DNA from: Rhizobium hidalgonense
GTDB lineage: Bacteria > Pseudomonadota > Alphaproteobacteria > Rhizobiales > Rhizobiaceae
Assembly: GCF_002914525.1 (NCBI RefSeq)
Contig: NZ_LODW01000116.1
Span: forward strand, 186,001-250,000
Length of the DNA: 64,000 bases
Direction of reading: 5' to 3'
This document shows, in pieces, positions 35,609-44,265 of this stretch. The notes under the pieces are model-generated. The model did not search any database and was not told the DNA's origin. It saw only the letters and a list, made by a program, of their open reading frames with translations. Position 1 is the stretch's first letter; every line of letters begins with the position of its first letter. The position numbers and the translations under genes are program-made.

Positions 35609-36988
35609 ATGCAGCCTACATCCTTGTTCGATCGCCTCGTTTCCGTGGCACTCGCCTTGCTGGCGTTCGCCTGCCTGACCGGTTGGAGCGTCGCCCATGC
35701 GCAAACATTCACCCTCGTGCCGGAAGACAAGGTCAGACTACGCGTCGTCGAATGGCGCTCGTCGGATTCCCGCTATGCCAGCTGGGAGGCTCTCGACGGC
35801 GTCTATACCATCGATGATGCCGGCAATCTGTCGATCCCGATCGCTGGCCACCTGCAGGCGAATGGGAAGACGACCGAGCAGCTTGCCGATGCCATTGCCG
35901 GCGCGCTGGCCGAAAAATCGGCACTTCCGGGAAAGCCGTATATCGCCCTGGAGATTGCCGAACATGCACCGATTTTCGTGACCGGAACCGTGCAGACCCC
36001 CGGCCGCTATCCTTTTGAACCCAACATGACGGTGATGAAGGCCGTCAGCATCGCCGGCGGTTTCCTGCGGGAACGTGAAGACAACACCTATTTCGAGCGC
36101 GACCGGATCCAGGCTGCCGGCGCCTACCGGACGGCCGTTCTCAACCGGCGCGATCTGTTGATGCGGCAGGCGCGGCTGCGTGCCGAGATCGCCGGCGAGC
36201 AGAGTTTCGAAATCCCCGCCGAACTCTTGGGAACACCCGACGTCGACAAGCTCAAGGCCCAGGAACTGAACCTGATGCGGCTGCGGCGCGTCGACATCGC
36301 CAGCCAGATCGAAGCGGCGAACGACCTTACCCGCCTCTATGGGCAGCAGGCCGAGTCACTGGAGGCCAAGATCAGTTCGCAAAAGCGGCAGATCGACCTT
36401 GCCCAGAAGGAGCTGGACAATGTCAACAGCCTGGTCAGCAAAGGCTTGGTCAGCAATTCCCGCCAGGTCTCGGTCGACCGCTGGGTTGCGGATGCGCAAG
36501 GCACCCTGATCGATCTCGAAGTCGCCCTGACCACGGCTCGCCAGGGCCTCAGCGAGGCCGACCGTTCCAAGACCAACATCGTCAACAGGCGGAACAGCGA
36601 AAATCAGGACCTGCTGAACCAGGTTAATCTCGCGATCGGCAGGGCGGCGATCGATATTCAGGTCGCCCAGCTCCTCGGCGAGCAGGCTGGCTACGACGCT
36701 CAACTCGCCCAGATCAATACAGATGCGCCGGGTCTCGGCAGGGCACAGAAAAACTACAGGATCGTGCGTCGCAACGACGACGGAACCTCCCGTAGCATCG
36801 TGGCGGACGAGCAAACCGCATTGCTGCCGCACGATCTCGTCGAGGTCGGCTTGGACACGAACCTTCAGGCGCCATCTCCGTCGCCGCATACCGTTCCGCA
36901 GAAACAGAGTTCGATGGTCCCGTCATCCGATGTGGCCGGAGACAATCGCTCCGCTGCCGGCTGGATTTCCCAGACCGGATCGAATTAG
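35609..36988 (+). CDS. ExoF-like polysaccharide export protein
   Basis: A 459-residue exported protein. Signal segment SVALALLAFACLTGWSVAHA, then a polysaccharide export (Wza-type) domain with DGVYTIDDAGNLSIPIAGHLQ, a soluble ligand-binding beta-grasp (FVTGTVQTPGRYPFEPNMTVMKAVSIAGG), then a long coiled coil (residues about 240-360). This is the architecture of ExoF/PssN-type periplasmic or outer-membrane export proteins. No lipobox Cys follows the signal peptide. It starts 4 bases after the GT2 stop. Confidence 0.88.
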   Translation: MQPTSLFDRLVSVALALLAFACLTGWSVAHAQTFTLVPEDKVRLRVVEWRSSDSRYASWEALDGVYTIDDAGNLSIPIAGHLQANGKTTEQLADAIAGALAEKSALPGKPYIALEIAEHAPIFVTGTVQTPGRYPFEPNMTVMKAVSIAGGFLREREDNTYFERDRIQAAGAYRTAVLNRRDLLMRQARLRAEIAGEQSFEIPAELLGTPDVDKLKAQELNLMRLRRVDIASQIEAANDLTRLYGQQAESLEAKISSQKRQIDLAQKELDNVNSLVSKGLVSNSRQVSVDRWVADAQGTLIDLEVALTTARQGLSEADRSKTNIVNRRNSENQDLLNQVNLAIGRAAIDIQVAQLLGEQAGYDAQLAQINTDAPGLGRAQKNYRIVRRNDDGTSRSIVADEQTALLPHDLVEVGLDTNLQAPSPSPHTVPQKQSSMVPSSDVAGDNRSAAGWISQTGSN

Positions 36989-37096
36989 GAGTCGGTCGTG
37001 ATCATCGACGCCTCGCCCATTCCGCCGAAAGGTGGATGCCGCCTTTCCGCCAAAGCGAGGCCTCGGCCGCTCGCTCTCCTGCTCGGGATCTGAAGC

Positions 37097-38566
37097 ATGT
37101 CGATAGAGCCGATCGGTTTCATGGTTCTGCTGCTTGGCGTGCTCAGCATGCTGAACGGCGCGCGCTTTGCCATCACCGCGCTATGCCTTTCAACACTGCT
37201 CGGAGCAGCAGCGGCTCTGCAGCTGCCGGCGCTCGGCGGCAGCAGCATCCAGCCGAGCCATCTTCTGGTGCTCTTTCTCGTCATGGCCGCCTTGCTGCGC
37301 CCGGTTCAGATGCAGGCGACGCTCGCCAGCATCGCCTATCCGGGACCGGGCTTCTGGTTTGCCTGCTATATCCTGTTTTCCGTGGTGTCGTCCTTCTTCC
37401 TGCCCCGTATCTTTGCCGGTGCGACCCTCGTTTACTCCTCCGCGAGAGACCCCTCGGGCATGATGTCGACGGTAGCGGCGCCGCTGGCTCCGGGTTCGTC
37501 CAATCTCAGCCAGTCCGTCTATCTGCTCGGCGACCTCGCCTGCTTCGCCGTCGTCGCCGGACTTGCCCGGCTCGGATATGGCCGTTTCATCGCGCAGCAG
37601 CTGATCGTCGCGTCGATAGCGTGTTTTGCCTTCGCGCTGATCGACCTCGCAACGTTCCAGATCGGCCAGGCCCAGCTGCTCGATATCATCAGAAATGCGA
37701 ATTATACGATGCATACGGCCGAGACCATCCACGGCTTCAAGCGCATCGTCGGCCCCTTTCCCGAAGCAAGCGCTTACGGCGCCGTCGCATTGGCTTATTT
37801 CGGCTTTACGCTCATGCTTTGGCTGGAGCGCGTCCAAAGCCGTATGGCTGGATTGGCAACGCTTCTGATCGGCCCGACCATCGTGCTTTGCACCTCGACA
37901 ACCGCCTATGTCGCGGGCGTCTTCGTTCTCTGCATGTTCGTGCTGTTCTGCCTGAAACGACTGATCGGCGGTCCCGCCACGACAGCGCACATGATGTTCC
38001 TGGCGATCACGCTGTTCTTCATCCCCTGCGCCATCACCGCGCTCAGCCTTGTTCCCGATGCATGGAATTCCATCGCCGGCCTCCTGACCACCACCGTATC
38101 GGACAAGCTGCAATCGCAGTCCGGCGAGGAGCGCACCGCCTGGAACACCCTGGCATTGATCGCATTCGTCGATACCGCCACTTTCGGCGCCGGACTGGGC
38201 ACCGTTCGAGCTTCCAGTTTCATCGCCGCATTGCTGTCCAATGTCGGATTGACCGGCACCGCCCTGTTCGCCGTCTTCGTGTACAGCCTGGTGAGGGCAG
38301 TCGGGCGGTATAAATCCGGCGATCGGGAGACCCACGCGATCGGAACCGCCGCCGTGATGGCATCCATCGCACAGATCGGCTCCGCAGCAATATCGGGCAG
38401 CGGCACGGATCTCGGCTTGCTGTTCAGCACCTCGGCGGGGCTGGCCGCGGGCTGCCTGGCCGGAGCTTATGTGCCGCGGCATCGGGCGGCCCCATCGCCC
38501 GCGAGGCGGCACCCCTTGGAGGCATCGGCATCTCCTGTGAGAGCGCCGATGTTTTCAACGCAATGA
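37097..38566 (+). CDS. Wzy/ExoQ-like polysaccharide polymerase (O-antigen ligase family)
   Basis: A 489-residue inner-membrane protein with about 11-12 hydrophobic segments and a large periplasmic loop around residues 200-235 (NYTMHTAETIHGFKRIVGPFPEASAYGAVALAYF). The loop residues His, Arg and Pro and the late GLGTVRASSFIAALLSNVGLTG are typical of Wzy polymerases and WaaL ligases. By context it joins flipped repeat units. The ribosome site is weak. Last gene of the unit that starts at ExoY copy 1. Confidence 0.82.
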   Translation: MSIEPIGFMVLLLGVLSMLNGARFAITALCLSTLLGAAAALQLPALGGSSIQPSHLLVLFLVMAALLRPVQMQATLASIAYPGPGFWFACYILFSVVSSFFLPRIFAGATLVYSSARDPSGMMSTVAAPLAPGSSNLSQSVYLLGDLACFAVVAGLARLGYGRFIAQQLIVASIACFAFALIDLATFQIGQAQLLDIIRNANYTMHTAETIHGFKRIVGPFPEASAYGAVALAYFGFTLMLWLERVQSRMAGLATLLIGPTIVLCTSTTAYVAGVFVLCMFVLFCLKRLIGGPATTAHMMFLAITLFFIPCAITALSLVPDAWNSIAGLLTTTVSDKLQSQSGEERTAWNTLALIAFVDTATFGAGLGTVRASSFIAALLSNVGLTGTALFAVFVYSLVRAVGRYKSGDRETHAIGTAAVMASIAQIGSAAISGSGTDLGLLFSTSAGLAAGCLAGAYVPRHRAAPSPARRHPLEASASPVRAPMFSTQ

Positions 38567-38754
38567 CGCCCGCTCGGAACTTTCGTAATGGCGCCGAATG
38601 GCCGCCGGGCGCCGCCGGACACGGGCGAACGCGGGTGTGCGGCCGCTCGGCCGCACCGCATCCGCCAGGGATTGTCCGTGAAATCAGGCTGCCGGTCGAA
38701 AATGATCCCAAACCGCGATCCGGCGAAGGATATGCGGCAGCTTGCGTCTCAATG

Positions 38755-39051
38755 TCAGCCCTTCTGACGCTCGCTGGCGGCAGAGACACTGTCTGCAGAA
38801 TTGCTCGCCCGCAGTCTGGCATTGCGCCGCAGGAGACCCGACAGGAATACACTCGTCAGATAGCCGATCTCCATCAGCACGAGGATCGCGATACCGGATC
38901 CGATCGCCGCAACCGCGGAAGACCCGTCCACAAAAACCACGCCGCCGAAGCCGATTGCCACAATGAATGCAAAGATTGCGAAAGCCCAGGCGCGGATGCA
39001 AGCACCGGCAGCTATCGAAACCACGGCGGCGATAAGCGCGGTGATCAGCAT
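38755..39051 (-). CDS. Small ExoX-like membrane protein, copy 1
   Basis: A 98-residue protein with three hydrophobic segments and a basic, Ser-rich tail. SIAAGACIRAWAFAIFAF and VLMEIGYLTSVFLSGLLRR recur in copy 2 (43518-43817). Size, topology and the LxEIGY segment resemble ExoX/SyrA-type exopolysaccharide repressors, which in Rhizobium/Sinorhizobium lower EPS output through ExoY. The start at 39051 has AGAGG 7 bases upstream; a longer frame is open to 39234. It lies opposite to the polymerase gene. Confidence 0.7.
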   Translation of the reverse strand: MLITALIAAVVSIAAGACIRAWAFAIFAFIVAIGFGGVVFVDGSSAVAAIGSGIAILVLMEIGYLTSVFLSGLLRRNARLRASNSADSVSAASERQKG

Positions 39052-39359
39052 CCAAATACCTCTTCTCGCTGCAACCCGACATGCACCCCGGTAGCCATCG
39101 TCGTGCCGGGGAAGAAGATCTCGAAACGCCGCCTTGTCGCATGCAGGGCATTCTTCATGGTGAATATCTCGACAATGAAACACACGAAAACCGCCGGCAG
39201 CCGGACGCCGATCAGCCAACGACCGAGACTGCATCTCGGCAATATATACCCGACTGGGCTCTCATATGACAGGCCCCTCGGCTCAATCAACAACGGTTCC
39301 CTCGACTTGGAAAGCGACAGCGATTCATTCCTGTTGTGGGAAATCGGAAAGGTGAGGAC
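39052..39359. other. Divergent intergenic region, ExoX-like copy 1 and GT8
   Basis: 308 bp carrying promoters in both directions by position. I see no clear palindrome, RNA gene or credible ORF in it. Confidence 0.4.
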
Positions 39360-40271
39360 ATGAACAATCAGTGCGTCGTCTACGTCACCGATGTCGAATA
39401 TTCATTTCCGACTATTCTCTCGGCGCTTCAGGCTCGCAAATTCGCAAGCCCGGCGACCGATGTCTGTGTTCTCATGTCGGAACGTCTCGATAGTTTCGAA
39501 GAACTGAAAGCTCTGCTCGCAACGAGCGGGGTCGACTTGATCGACGCGACCGAAGCGCTGCAGGATTCGCTCGGCAAGCTCGACGGATCGCATTTCCAGG
39601 GACGCATCAGCGTCAGCACGATGGCCAAGCTGGTTCTTTGCGAGATCCTGCCTGCCAACTATAGCCAGATCATCTACCTTGACGGGGATACGCAGATCGT
39701 CAGCGATCTCGGCAGGCTCGAAAGTGCCTTTGTGCCCGAGGGCAGGTTTTTCGCGGCGCGCGATTACACGGCGATCCATGACTTCCTCGACACCGGAAAG
39801 AACAGCCATTATTTCAACGCGGGGGTTTTGAAATTCCACCGCAACGGCTGGATCGGACAGGAGGCGCTCGAGCTTTTTGCTAGAAATCCCGAGGCCTGCG
39901 AGGGCAAACATGATCAGGGCGCATTAAATTATGTCTGCGGGTCATCGCTCATCCTCGTATCGAACCGCTGGAATTTTCCCAAACAGTTCCTTCACCTGGT
40001 GAACATGTCCTCCTTGTCGATCGTCCATTATATGGCGCATCCGAAGCCCTGGCATGGCACCTTCTTTCCCTGGACGGACAGGGAAAGCCAAGTCTATGTC
40101 GACCTGCGCAAAGCACATCCGATTTACAACTCGCTGTATCGCGGAATAAGCCTCGATCGTAAGGTCCTCTATAAGTACCGGTCGATGCGGGCGCGCATCA
40201 AACACGCAATCGAAACGGACGGACCCAGTCCGCGGGTTCAGAGCCTGCTGGTTGGCGATTACGCCGTGTGA
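39360..40271 (+). CDS. Glycosyltransferase family 8
   Basis: A 303-residue GT-A retaining enzyme. The metal motif is QIIYLDGDTQIVSDL (DxD) near residue 105. The GT8 features HYFNAGVLKFHRNGW and HDQGALNYVCG follow, and a late HYMAHPKPWHG holds metal-binding His residues. It probably adds galactose or glucose. The start at 39360 has a GGTGAGGA ribosome site. Confidence 0.88.
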   Translation: MNNQCVVYVTDVEYSFPTILSALQARKFASPATDVCVLMSERLDSFEELKALLATSGVDLIDATEALQDSLGKLDGSHFQGRISVSTMAKLVLCEILPANYSQIIYLDGDTQIVSDLGRLESAFVPEGRFFAARDYTAIHDFLDTGKNSHYFNAGVLKFHRNGWIGQEALELFARNPEACEGKHDQGALNYVCGSSLILVSNRWNFPKQFLHLVNMSSLSIVHYMAHPKPWHGTFFPWTDRESQVYVDLRKAHPIYNSLYRGISLDRKVLYKYRSMRARIKHAIETDGPSPRVQSLLVGDYAV

Positions 40272-40393
40272 CGCATGGTGGTCCGCCTGAGGATGAATAT
40301 CCGCGTGACTGATCTCGGCATCGCGGTCGACCCTTGGATTGCAGGCGGAAGCGCAACTATTCATTCCAGGCTGGATAATGTTCAGGACAGAAT

Positions 40394-41416
40394 ATGAGTT
40401 ATAGGGCCTCCGCCGCCAGTATCTCGCATTACGCAAAAGCTCGCCTGCGCCGCTCGCTCAAGGCTCGGCAGCTTCGCTACGACCTGCTGCGCAACGGGCT
40501 CAAGCAGGCGCGTCACGTTGTCATCTGCGTCATCCGCGACGAGGGGCACCGGCTGGCATTCTTCCTGCAGTATTATCGCGATCTCGGCTTCGAGCACTTC
40601 ATTTGCATCGACAACGGCTCGACCGATGGCACGGCCGAGTTGCTATCCGGCTTCGACGATGTCTCCGTTCTTTCCGCCCACGGATCCTACAAGGCGGCGA
40701 GATTCGGAAACGACTGGATCAACGAAATCATCAACCGGCACTGCCAGGAGAAATGGGTTCTCTACGTCGACGCCGACGAGTTCCTGGTCTATCCGCATTG
40801 CGACACACGGCCGATCGATCAACTGACCGCCTATATCGATGCCACCGGCGGTCATTCGCTGCGCTCTGTCATGATCGACATGTACAGCCGGCATCCCGTT
40901 GTCGAAAACATATGCGAACCCGGCCGCAATCCGCTTGAGGTCTGCAATCTCTTCGACCGCTCCGGCTATGTCGCGCATTTCGACGAACGCAACGGGACGA
41001 TATGGATCAAGGGCGGCGTTCGCGGGCGGGTCTATTTCCGCGACCGGCTCTGGGACGGTCCCGCGCTCAACAAGATACCTCTCGTCTATATCGACGGCGA
41101 ACGTCTTTTTCTCAAATCATCACACCAGGTCTGGCCGCTCTCCCTGAATTTGGGCGACATGCGCGGAGCCCTCGGCGTATCGGGCGCCCTTCTGCATTTC
41201 AAATTCCTGTCGACCTTCGTGCACAAGGTTGCCGATGCGGCGCACCGGTCCCAACATACGGAGGAGTATGCGGTCTATTCGTCGAGCAAGGATAAGGATG
41301 ACTTCGTCTACGACGATACGGGCACCTACAGAAGCTGGAAGGATCTCTCCGATCACGGGCTCATCCAGGGTGAAGGCTGGAAATACTGGAGGAATGCTTC
41401 GGAGAGCGAAGTCTAG
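40394..41416 (+). CDS. Glycosyltransferase family 2-like (GT92-type) protein
   Basis: A 340-residue glycosyltransferase with VICVIRDEGHRLAFFLQYYR, FICIDNGSTDGTAELL and VLYVDADEFLVYP (D-A-D metal motif). The opening 'RDEG...F..YY..LG...' is typical of the GT92/GT2-like group. It lies 122 bases after GT8 in the same direction and is followed by a terminator. Confidence 0.83.
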   Translation: MSYRASAASISHYAKARLRRSLKARQLRYDLLRNGLKQARHVVICVIRDEGHRLAFFLQYYRDLGFEHFICIDNGSTDGTAELLSGFDDVSVLSAHGSYKAARFGNDWINEIINRHCQEKWVLYVDADEFLVYPHCDTRPIDQLTAYIDATGGHSLRSVMIDMYSRHPVVENICEPGRNPLEVCNLFDRSGYVAHFDERNGTIWIKGGVRGRVYFRDRLWDGPALNKIPLVYIDGERLFLKSSHQVWPLSLNLGDMRGALGVSGALLHFKFLSTFVHKVADAAHRSQHTEEYAVYSSSKDKDDFVYDDTGTYRSWKDLSDHGLIQGEGWKYWRNASESEV

Positions 41417-41455
41417 TTTATCTCATCCTGAAGCGTGCGGCGGTTGCGGGAAAAC

Positions 41456-41482
41456 ATAAAACCCACCAGTGGCGGGTTTTAT
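41456..41482. terminator. Bidirectional intrinsic terminator
   Basis: A 9-bp stem ATAAAACCC/GGGTTTTAT, extended by two inner C-G pairs around an AGT loop. A-rich and T-rich flanks on the two sides suit termination from both the GT gene and the convergent Crp copy 2 gene. Confidence 0.8.
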
Positions 41483-41525
41483 TGAGGTTTTCGCTGCCGC
41501 ATTCTTTCGTCGAGGCGCCCGCCCC

Positions 41526-42278
41526 TCAAGCGATGGACGCTTCACCCTCGGCATAAGCTTCCAGCGCCTTCCGATTAAGAATGCGAATTTTACCCTGCGT
41601 GCCGTCGACCACTTTGCTCTCGCGCAAACGCCGCAGGCACTGATTGACCTTTTCGCGCGACGCCGGCAGCGTCGCCGCCAGGTCGTGTTGGGAGATGATC
41701 AGCTCATCGCCGCTATGTTGTCCGTCCACTTTGTACAAGGCAGAAAGGCGCAGCAGCGTCCGGGCCAATCTCTGCCTCAGGCTCGATCCGGCGCTGGAAA
41801 TGATCCGCAGTTCGAGTTCGGAAACACGCGCCAGCGCCTTCGACAGGATCTTCACCTGAAATTGCGGATCGTTCGCACACAAGTCCCGCAGCAAACGACC
41901 ATCGAAGTAATGCAGTTCGCAGTCCGATGAGGCCCGATATTCCAAGCTGAGGGACTGCTTGCGCAGCACCTCCAATTCGCCGATCAAGCCGCCTTTTGGA
42001 ATAATCTCCACGATGAACTCTCGTCCATCTGCAAGCGGCGTGCTTGCGTTCACCATCCCACGATGCACGCGGGCGAACATATCGATGAGGACACCAGCGC
42101 TGGCAATCACTTCACCGCGGCGAAATTTTCGAACACTCGTGCGGCTAAACGGGAACTCGTGATCCAAATTCGCCCCGCCGTCGTAAACAATAGCTGCAGG
42201 CCGGCAAGTAACCGCTTCGCCTTTTCGAGCGGCGTCGCCCCTAGTCCTGTCGTCTCTGATATTAATCGCCCCGTCCAT
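41526..42278 (-). CDS. Crp/Fnr-family regulator, copy 2
   Basis: A 250-residue close paralogue of the 30872-31609 protein. The helix-turn-helix is almost identical (QHDLAATLPASREKVNQCLRRLRESK), as is the effector domain (EFIVEIIPKGGLIGELEVLRKQSLSLEYRASSDCELHYFDGRLLRD shown here only as a region, residues about 85-130). The N-terminus (MDGAINIRDD) differs more. The start has GGAG 8 bases upstream as in copy 1. It diverges from ExoY copy 2 across an AT-rich region with a perfect Crp palindrome. The ligand is unknown. Confidence 0.88.
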   Translation of the reverse strand: MDGAINIRDDRTRGDAARKGEAVTCRPAAIVYDGGANLDHEFPFSRTSVRKFRRGEVIASAGVLIDMFARVHRGMVNASTPLADGREFIVEIIPKGGLIGELEVLRKQSLSLEYRASSDCELHYFDGRLLRDLCANDPQFQVKILSKALARVSELELRIISSAGSSLRQRLARTLLRLSALYKVDGQHSGDELIISQHDLAATLPASREKVNQCLRRLRESKVVDGTQGKIRILNRKALEAYAEGEASIA

Positions 42279-42728
42279 ACACGCAGCTCCACGCAGACTA
42301 ATTGACTTATTTTTAGCTGAGGCATTCGTAATATGTTAAATTATAAAGTCAAATAATAATAAAGTAAAAATATCGTTCTGAAACTATACATAATTATGAC
42401 GAATACTCACATTTATATATCATAAAATTCATATTGGATTCTGTTGAATTCACACAATTTAGCCGACAGAATGTTTTTATACAAATTTATGACAAATGTA
42501 GCCCCAGAGAAAATCCAACAGGCAAAAGAATAACATTGTTGTCGCAAATATATATTGATAACATCTCAGATAAGTAAAAGATTAGGCACAACAATTACGG
42601 TTATTCTCGAAAATTTCTTCAAAAAATAAAGAATTTATTGGCGAATGTGACCTCGGTCACAGACTTCACACTTACATTCAAACAAGCTTTGGACTGTGAT
42701 TTCTGGAATTCGCTCTACGGAGACGCGG
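42279..42728. other. AT-rich divergent control region 2
   Basis: 450 bp between Crp copy 2 and ExoY copy 2, strongly AT-rich (most of 42300-42640). It carries the AAGTCAAATAA element (42346) shared with region 1 and the perfect Crp-type palindrome. Open frames through it are unsupported. Confidence 0.6.
42646..42661. promoter_or_regulatory. Perfect Crp-type operator upstream of ExoY copy 2
   Basis: TGTGACC-TC-GGTCACA, a perfect 7-bp inverted repeat that equals the Crp consensus TGTGA-N6-TCACA. Its centre is 75.5 bp before the ExoY copy 2 start. The adjacent Crp-like protein keeps the S-R-E recognition residues and is the obvious candidate to bind here. Confidence 0.75.
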
Positions 42729-43385
42729 ATGGCGGGAAAAAATCATGGCATCAACCCAACCGAACCTTGGCGGGATGTTGCCGGGGCGCGACAGGAAAGA
42801 CGTCCATTGAATTCGTCACAATCCCATACGATCAGCAGAATTCTGAAGCGCGTACTGGACATCGTCATTGCGGCAAGTTTTTTATTGCTTTTATCGCCGT
42901 TCCTTCTTTCGGTAGCCGTCATTATCGCGCTAGGTGATTGGGGGCCAATTTTCAATTCCCAGCGTCGGATCGGTTACAAGGGCAAGGAGTTTGGCTGCCT
43001 CCAATTCCGCACGACAAGAGCCGACGCAACCGCCAACGCGTATGTCACCGTCGTCGGCGAGATCGTCAGGCGATCGAGCCTCGACGCGCTTCCGCAATTG
43101 ATCAACGTGTTGCTCGGCCAAATGAGCCTCGTCGGCCCCCGCGCCATTAACAAAGAAGAACTGCCCCGTTACGGTGAACATGCCTCTGCCTATATGGCCG
43201 TCCGTCCCGGGCTGACCGGTTATTGGCGAACCGCCGGGCGCGGCGACCTCCGCTACCAGAACAGAGTTTCGGTCGACGTCGAGTATTTGTCCAAATGGAC
43301 GCTCGCCTTGGATTTCGCGATCATGGCCAAAACACTCTCCGCCCTGCTTTCCCGGCACGCCTTGCTGCCCGGGCAGGACTCCTAG
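42729..43385 (+). CDS. Degenerate ExoY-like sugar transferase, copy 2 (probable pseudoenzyme)
   Basis: A 218-residue paralogue of the ExoY-like transferase at 32068. The membrane helix (residues about 45-68) and overall order are kept, but key parts are lost. The segment after the FRT motif is about 24 residues shorter. The catalytic Asp-Glu pair reads Asp119-Ala120 (SSLDALPQL). GPRP has become GPRA, and SGRN has become AGRG. The frame is intact and GGAG lies 6 bases before the start at 42729, so the protein is probably made. It may titrate a regulator or partner rather than transfer sugar. Confidence 0.85.
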   Translation: MAGKNHGINPTEPWRDVAGARQERRPLNSSQSHTISRILKRVLDIVIAASFLLLLSPFLLSVAVIIALGDWGPIFNSQRRIGYKGKEFGCLQFRTTRADATANAYVTVVGEIVRRSSLDALPQLINVLLGQMSLVGPRAINKEELPRYGEHASAYMAVRPGLTGYWRTAGRGDLRYQNRVSVDVEYLSKWTLALDFAIMAKTLSALLSRHALLPGQDS

Positions 43386-43517
43386 AGCATTTTCCTTGCG
43401 CCTTGCTGGACGCGAAATCCCGCTTCACACGTTTGCTGGAATTGCTCATAACGTTTCTGACGAAAGCAGATTGAGATATACCGCCAAGCAGCACCCTGCG
43501 GCCTCGGCTAATGGGCT

Positions 43518-43817
43518 CTATCCGTGGGGATGCTTGCCGGTCACAGGCGAGCGCTCGGCAATGGCGTTCCTTTTCCGGCGCTTTTGAACATGCCCCCACA
43601 ATGAGAAGGCAAAAAGGCCCGCCAGATAGCATATTTCCATCAATACAAGCCGTTCCAGGCCAGAAGCAAGCGCTTCCGTCGAGGAGGAGCCTTTCAGCAC
43701 ACTCACGGCGCCCAAGGCCGTGACCAGCAGAAATGCAAAGAACGCAAAGGCCCAGGCACGAATGGTCGCTCCGGCGGCGATGGAGATGGCGATCACGATG
43801 AGCGTGCTCTTCAGCAT
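43518..43817 (-). CDS. Small ExoX-like membrane protein, copy 2
   Basis: A 99-residue paralogue of the 38755-39051 protein. SIAAGATIRAWAFAFFAF and LVLMEICYLAGLFAFSLW align with copy 1. It has a basic C-terminal tail. It converges on ExoY copy 2, 132 bases away, so Crp, ExoY and ExoX-like copies form one compact module here. By analogy with ExoX it could repress EPS synthesis at the membrane. Confidence 0.7.
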   Translation of the reverse strand: MLKSTLIVIAISIAAGATIRAWAFAFFAFLLVTALGAVSVLKGSSSTEALASGLERLVLMEICYLAGLFAFSLWGHVQKRRKRNAIAERSPVTGKHPHG

Positions 43818-44265
43818 TATTCTGCTCCTCTCTTCACCTCCTTCGAGCCACCGCCAGCCCTCAACGACATGACAAAACCCAAAGTCGAAAGAAGTTCGAT
43901 AAAAGTATTTTATCTATTACCGTTAAAATATTGCTAATACCTCGCCAGCAAGTCGACGAAGCCGCACGGTAGAATATCCGACTATTCATCGAGCGCGAAC
44001 ACTCCATCACCAAAGGTCAAGCAATTCGCGGCAATCACGACCGGAATGATTGAGGTGTGGGAGGCTTATACGGGAGCCGGGAATGTAGCTGCGGTGTTCT
44101 CCCCTGAACCGAACATCCGCTCGTTAGTCCTGAAAAGCGAGTCCGGGCATAGGTTCACGGTTCGTCGGGCAGCAACTAGCCACGCCGCAACGAAACAGGG
44201 CTCGCCGCCATGGCGAACCCTGCTGATCTCTGGCGATGGAGTTGCCGGCCTCGAGATCGATCAGC
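43818..44265. other. Intergenic region, ExoX-like copy 2 upstream and acyltransferase 3' side
   Basis: 448 bp. It holds the presumed promoter of the small membrane protein and a hairpin (44196-44222) behind the acyltransferase gene. An open frame at 44046-44318 runs into the acyltransferase antisense and has no ribosome site. Confidence 0.45.
44196..44222 (-). terminator. Candidate terminator after the acyltransferase gene
   Basis: CAGGG-C-TCGCC / GGCGA-A-CCCTG forms an 11-position stem with one mismatch and a 5-base loop, 43 bases after the acyltransferase stop. On the minus strand it is followed by TTTCGTT. Confidence 0.5.

Noticed and set aside
37036..38512. Large frames overlapping the Wzy-like gene on both strands
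   Set aside because: The 489-residue frame has the membrane helices and polymerase features; the others are Arg- or Gln/His-rich shadows.
41526..42278. Crp-like proteins as FNR/FixK-type oxygen regulators
   Set aside because: No N-terminal cysteine cluster, and the adjacent palindrome matches TGTGA-N6-TCACA, not TTGAT-N4-ATCAA.
42638..42937. 99-codon plus-strand frame starting at the Crp palindrome (and an 18-codon frame at 31988 in region 1)
   Set aside because: The shared part is only the operator sequence; the rest is not conserved between the copies, and the longer frame runs into the ExoY gene in another frame. A leader peptide is possible but unsupported.
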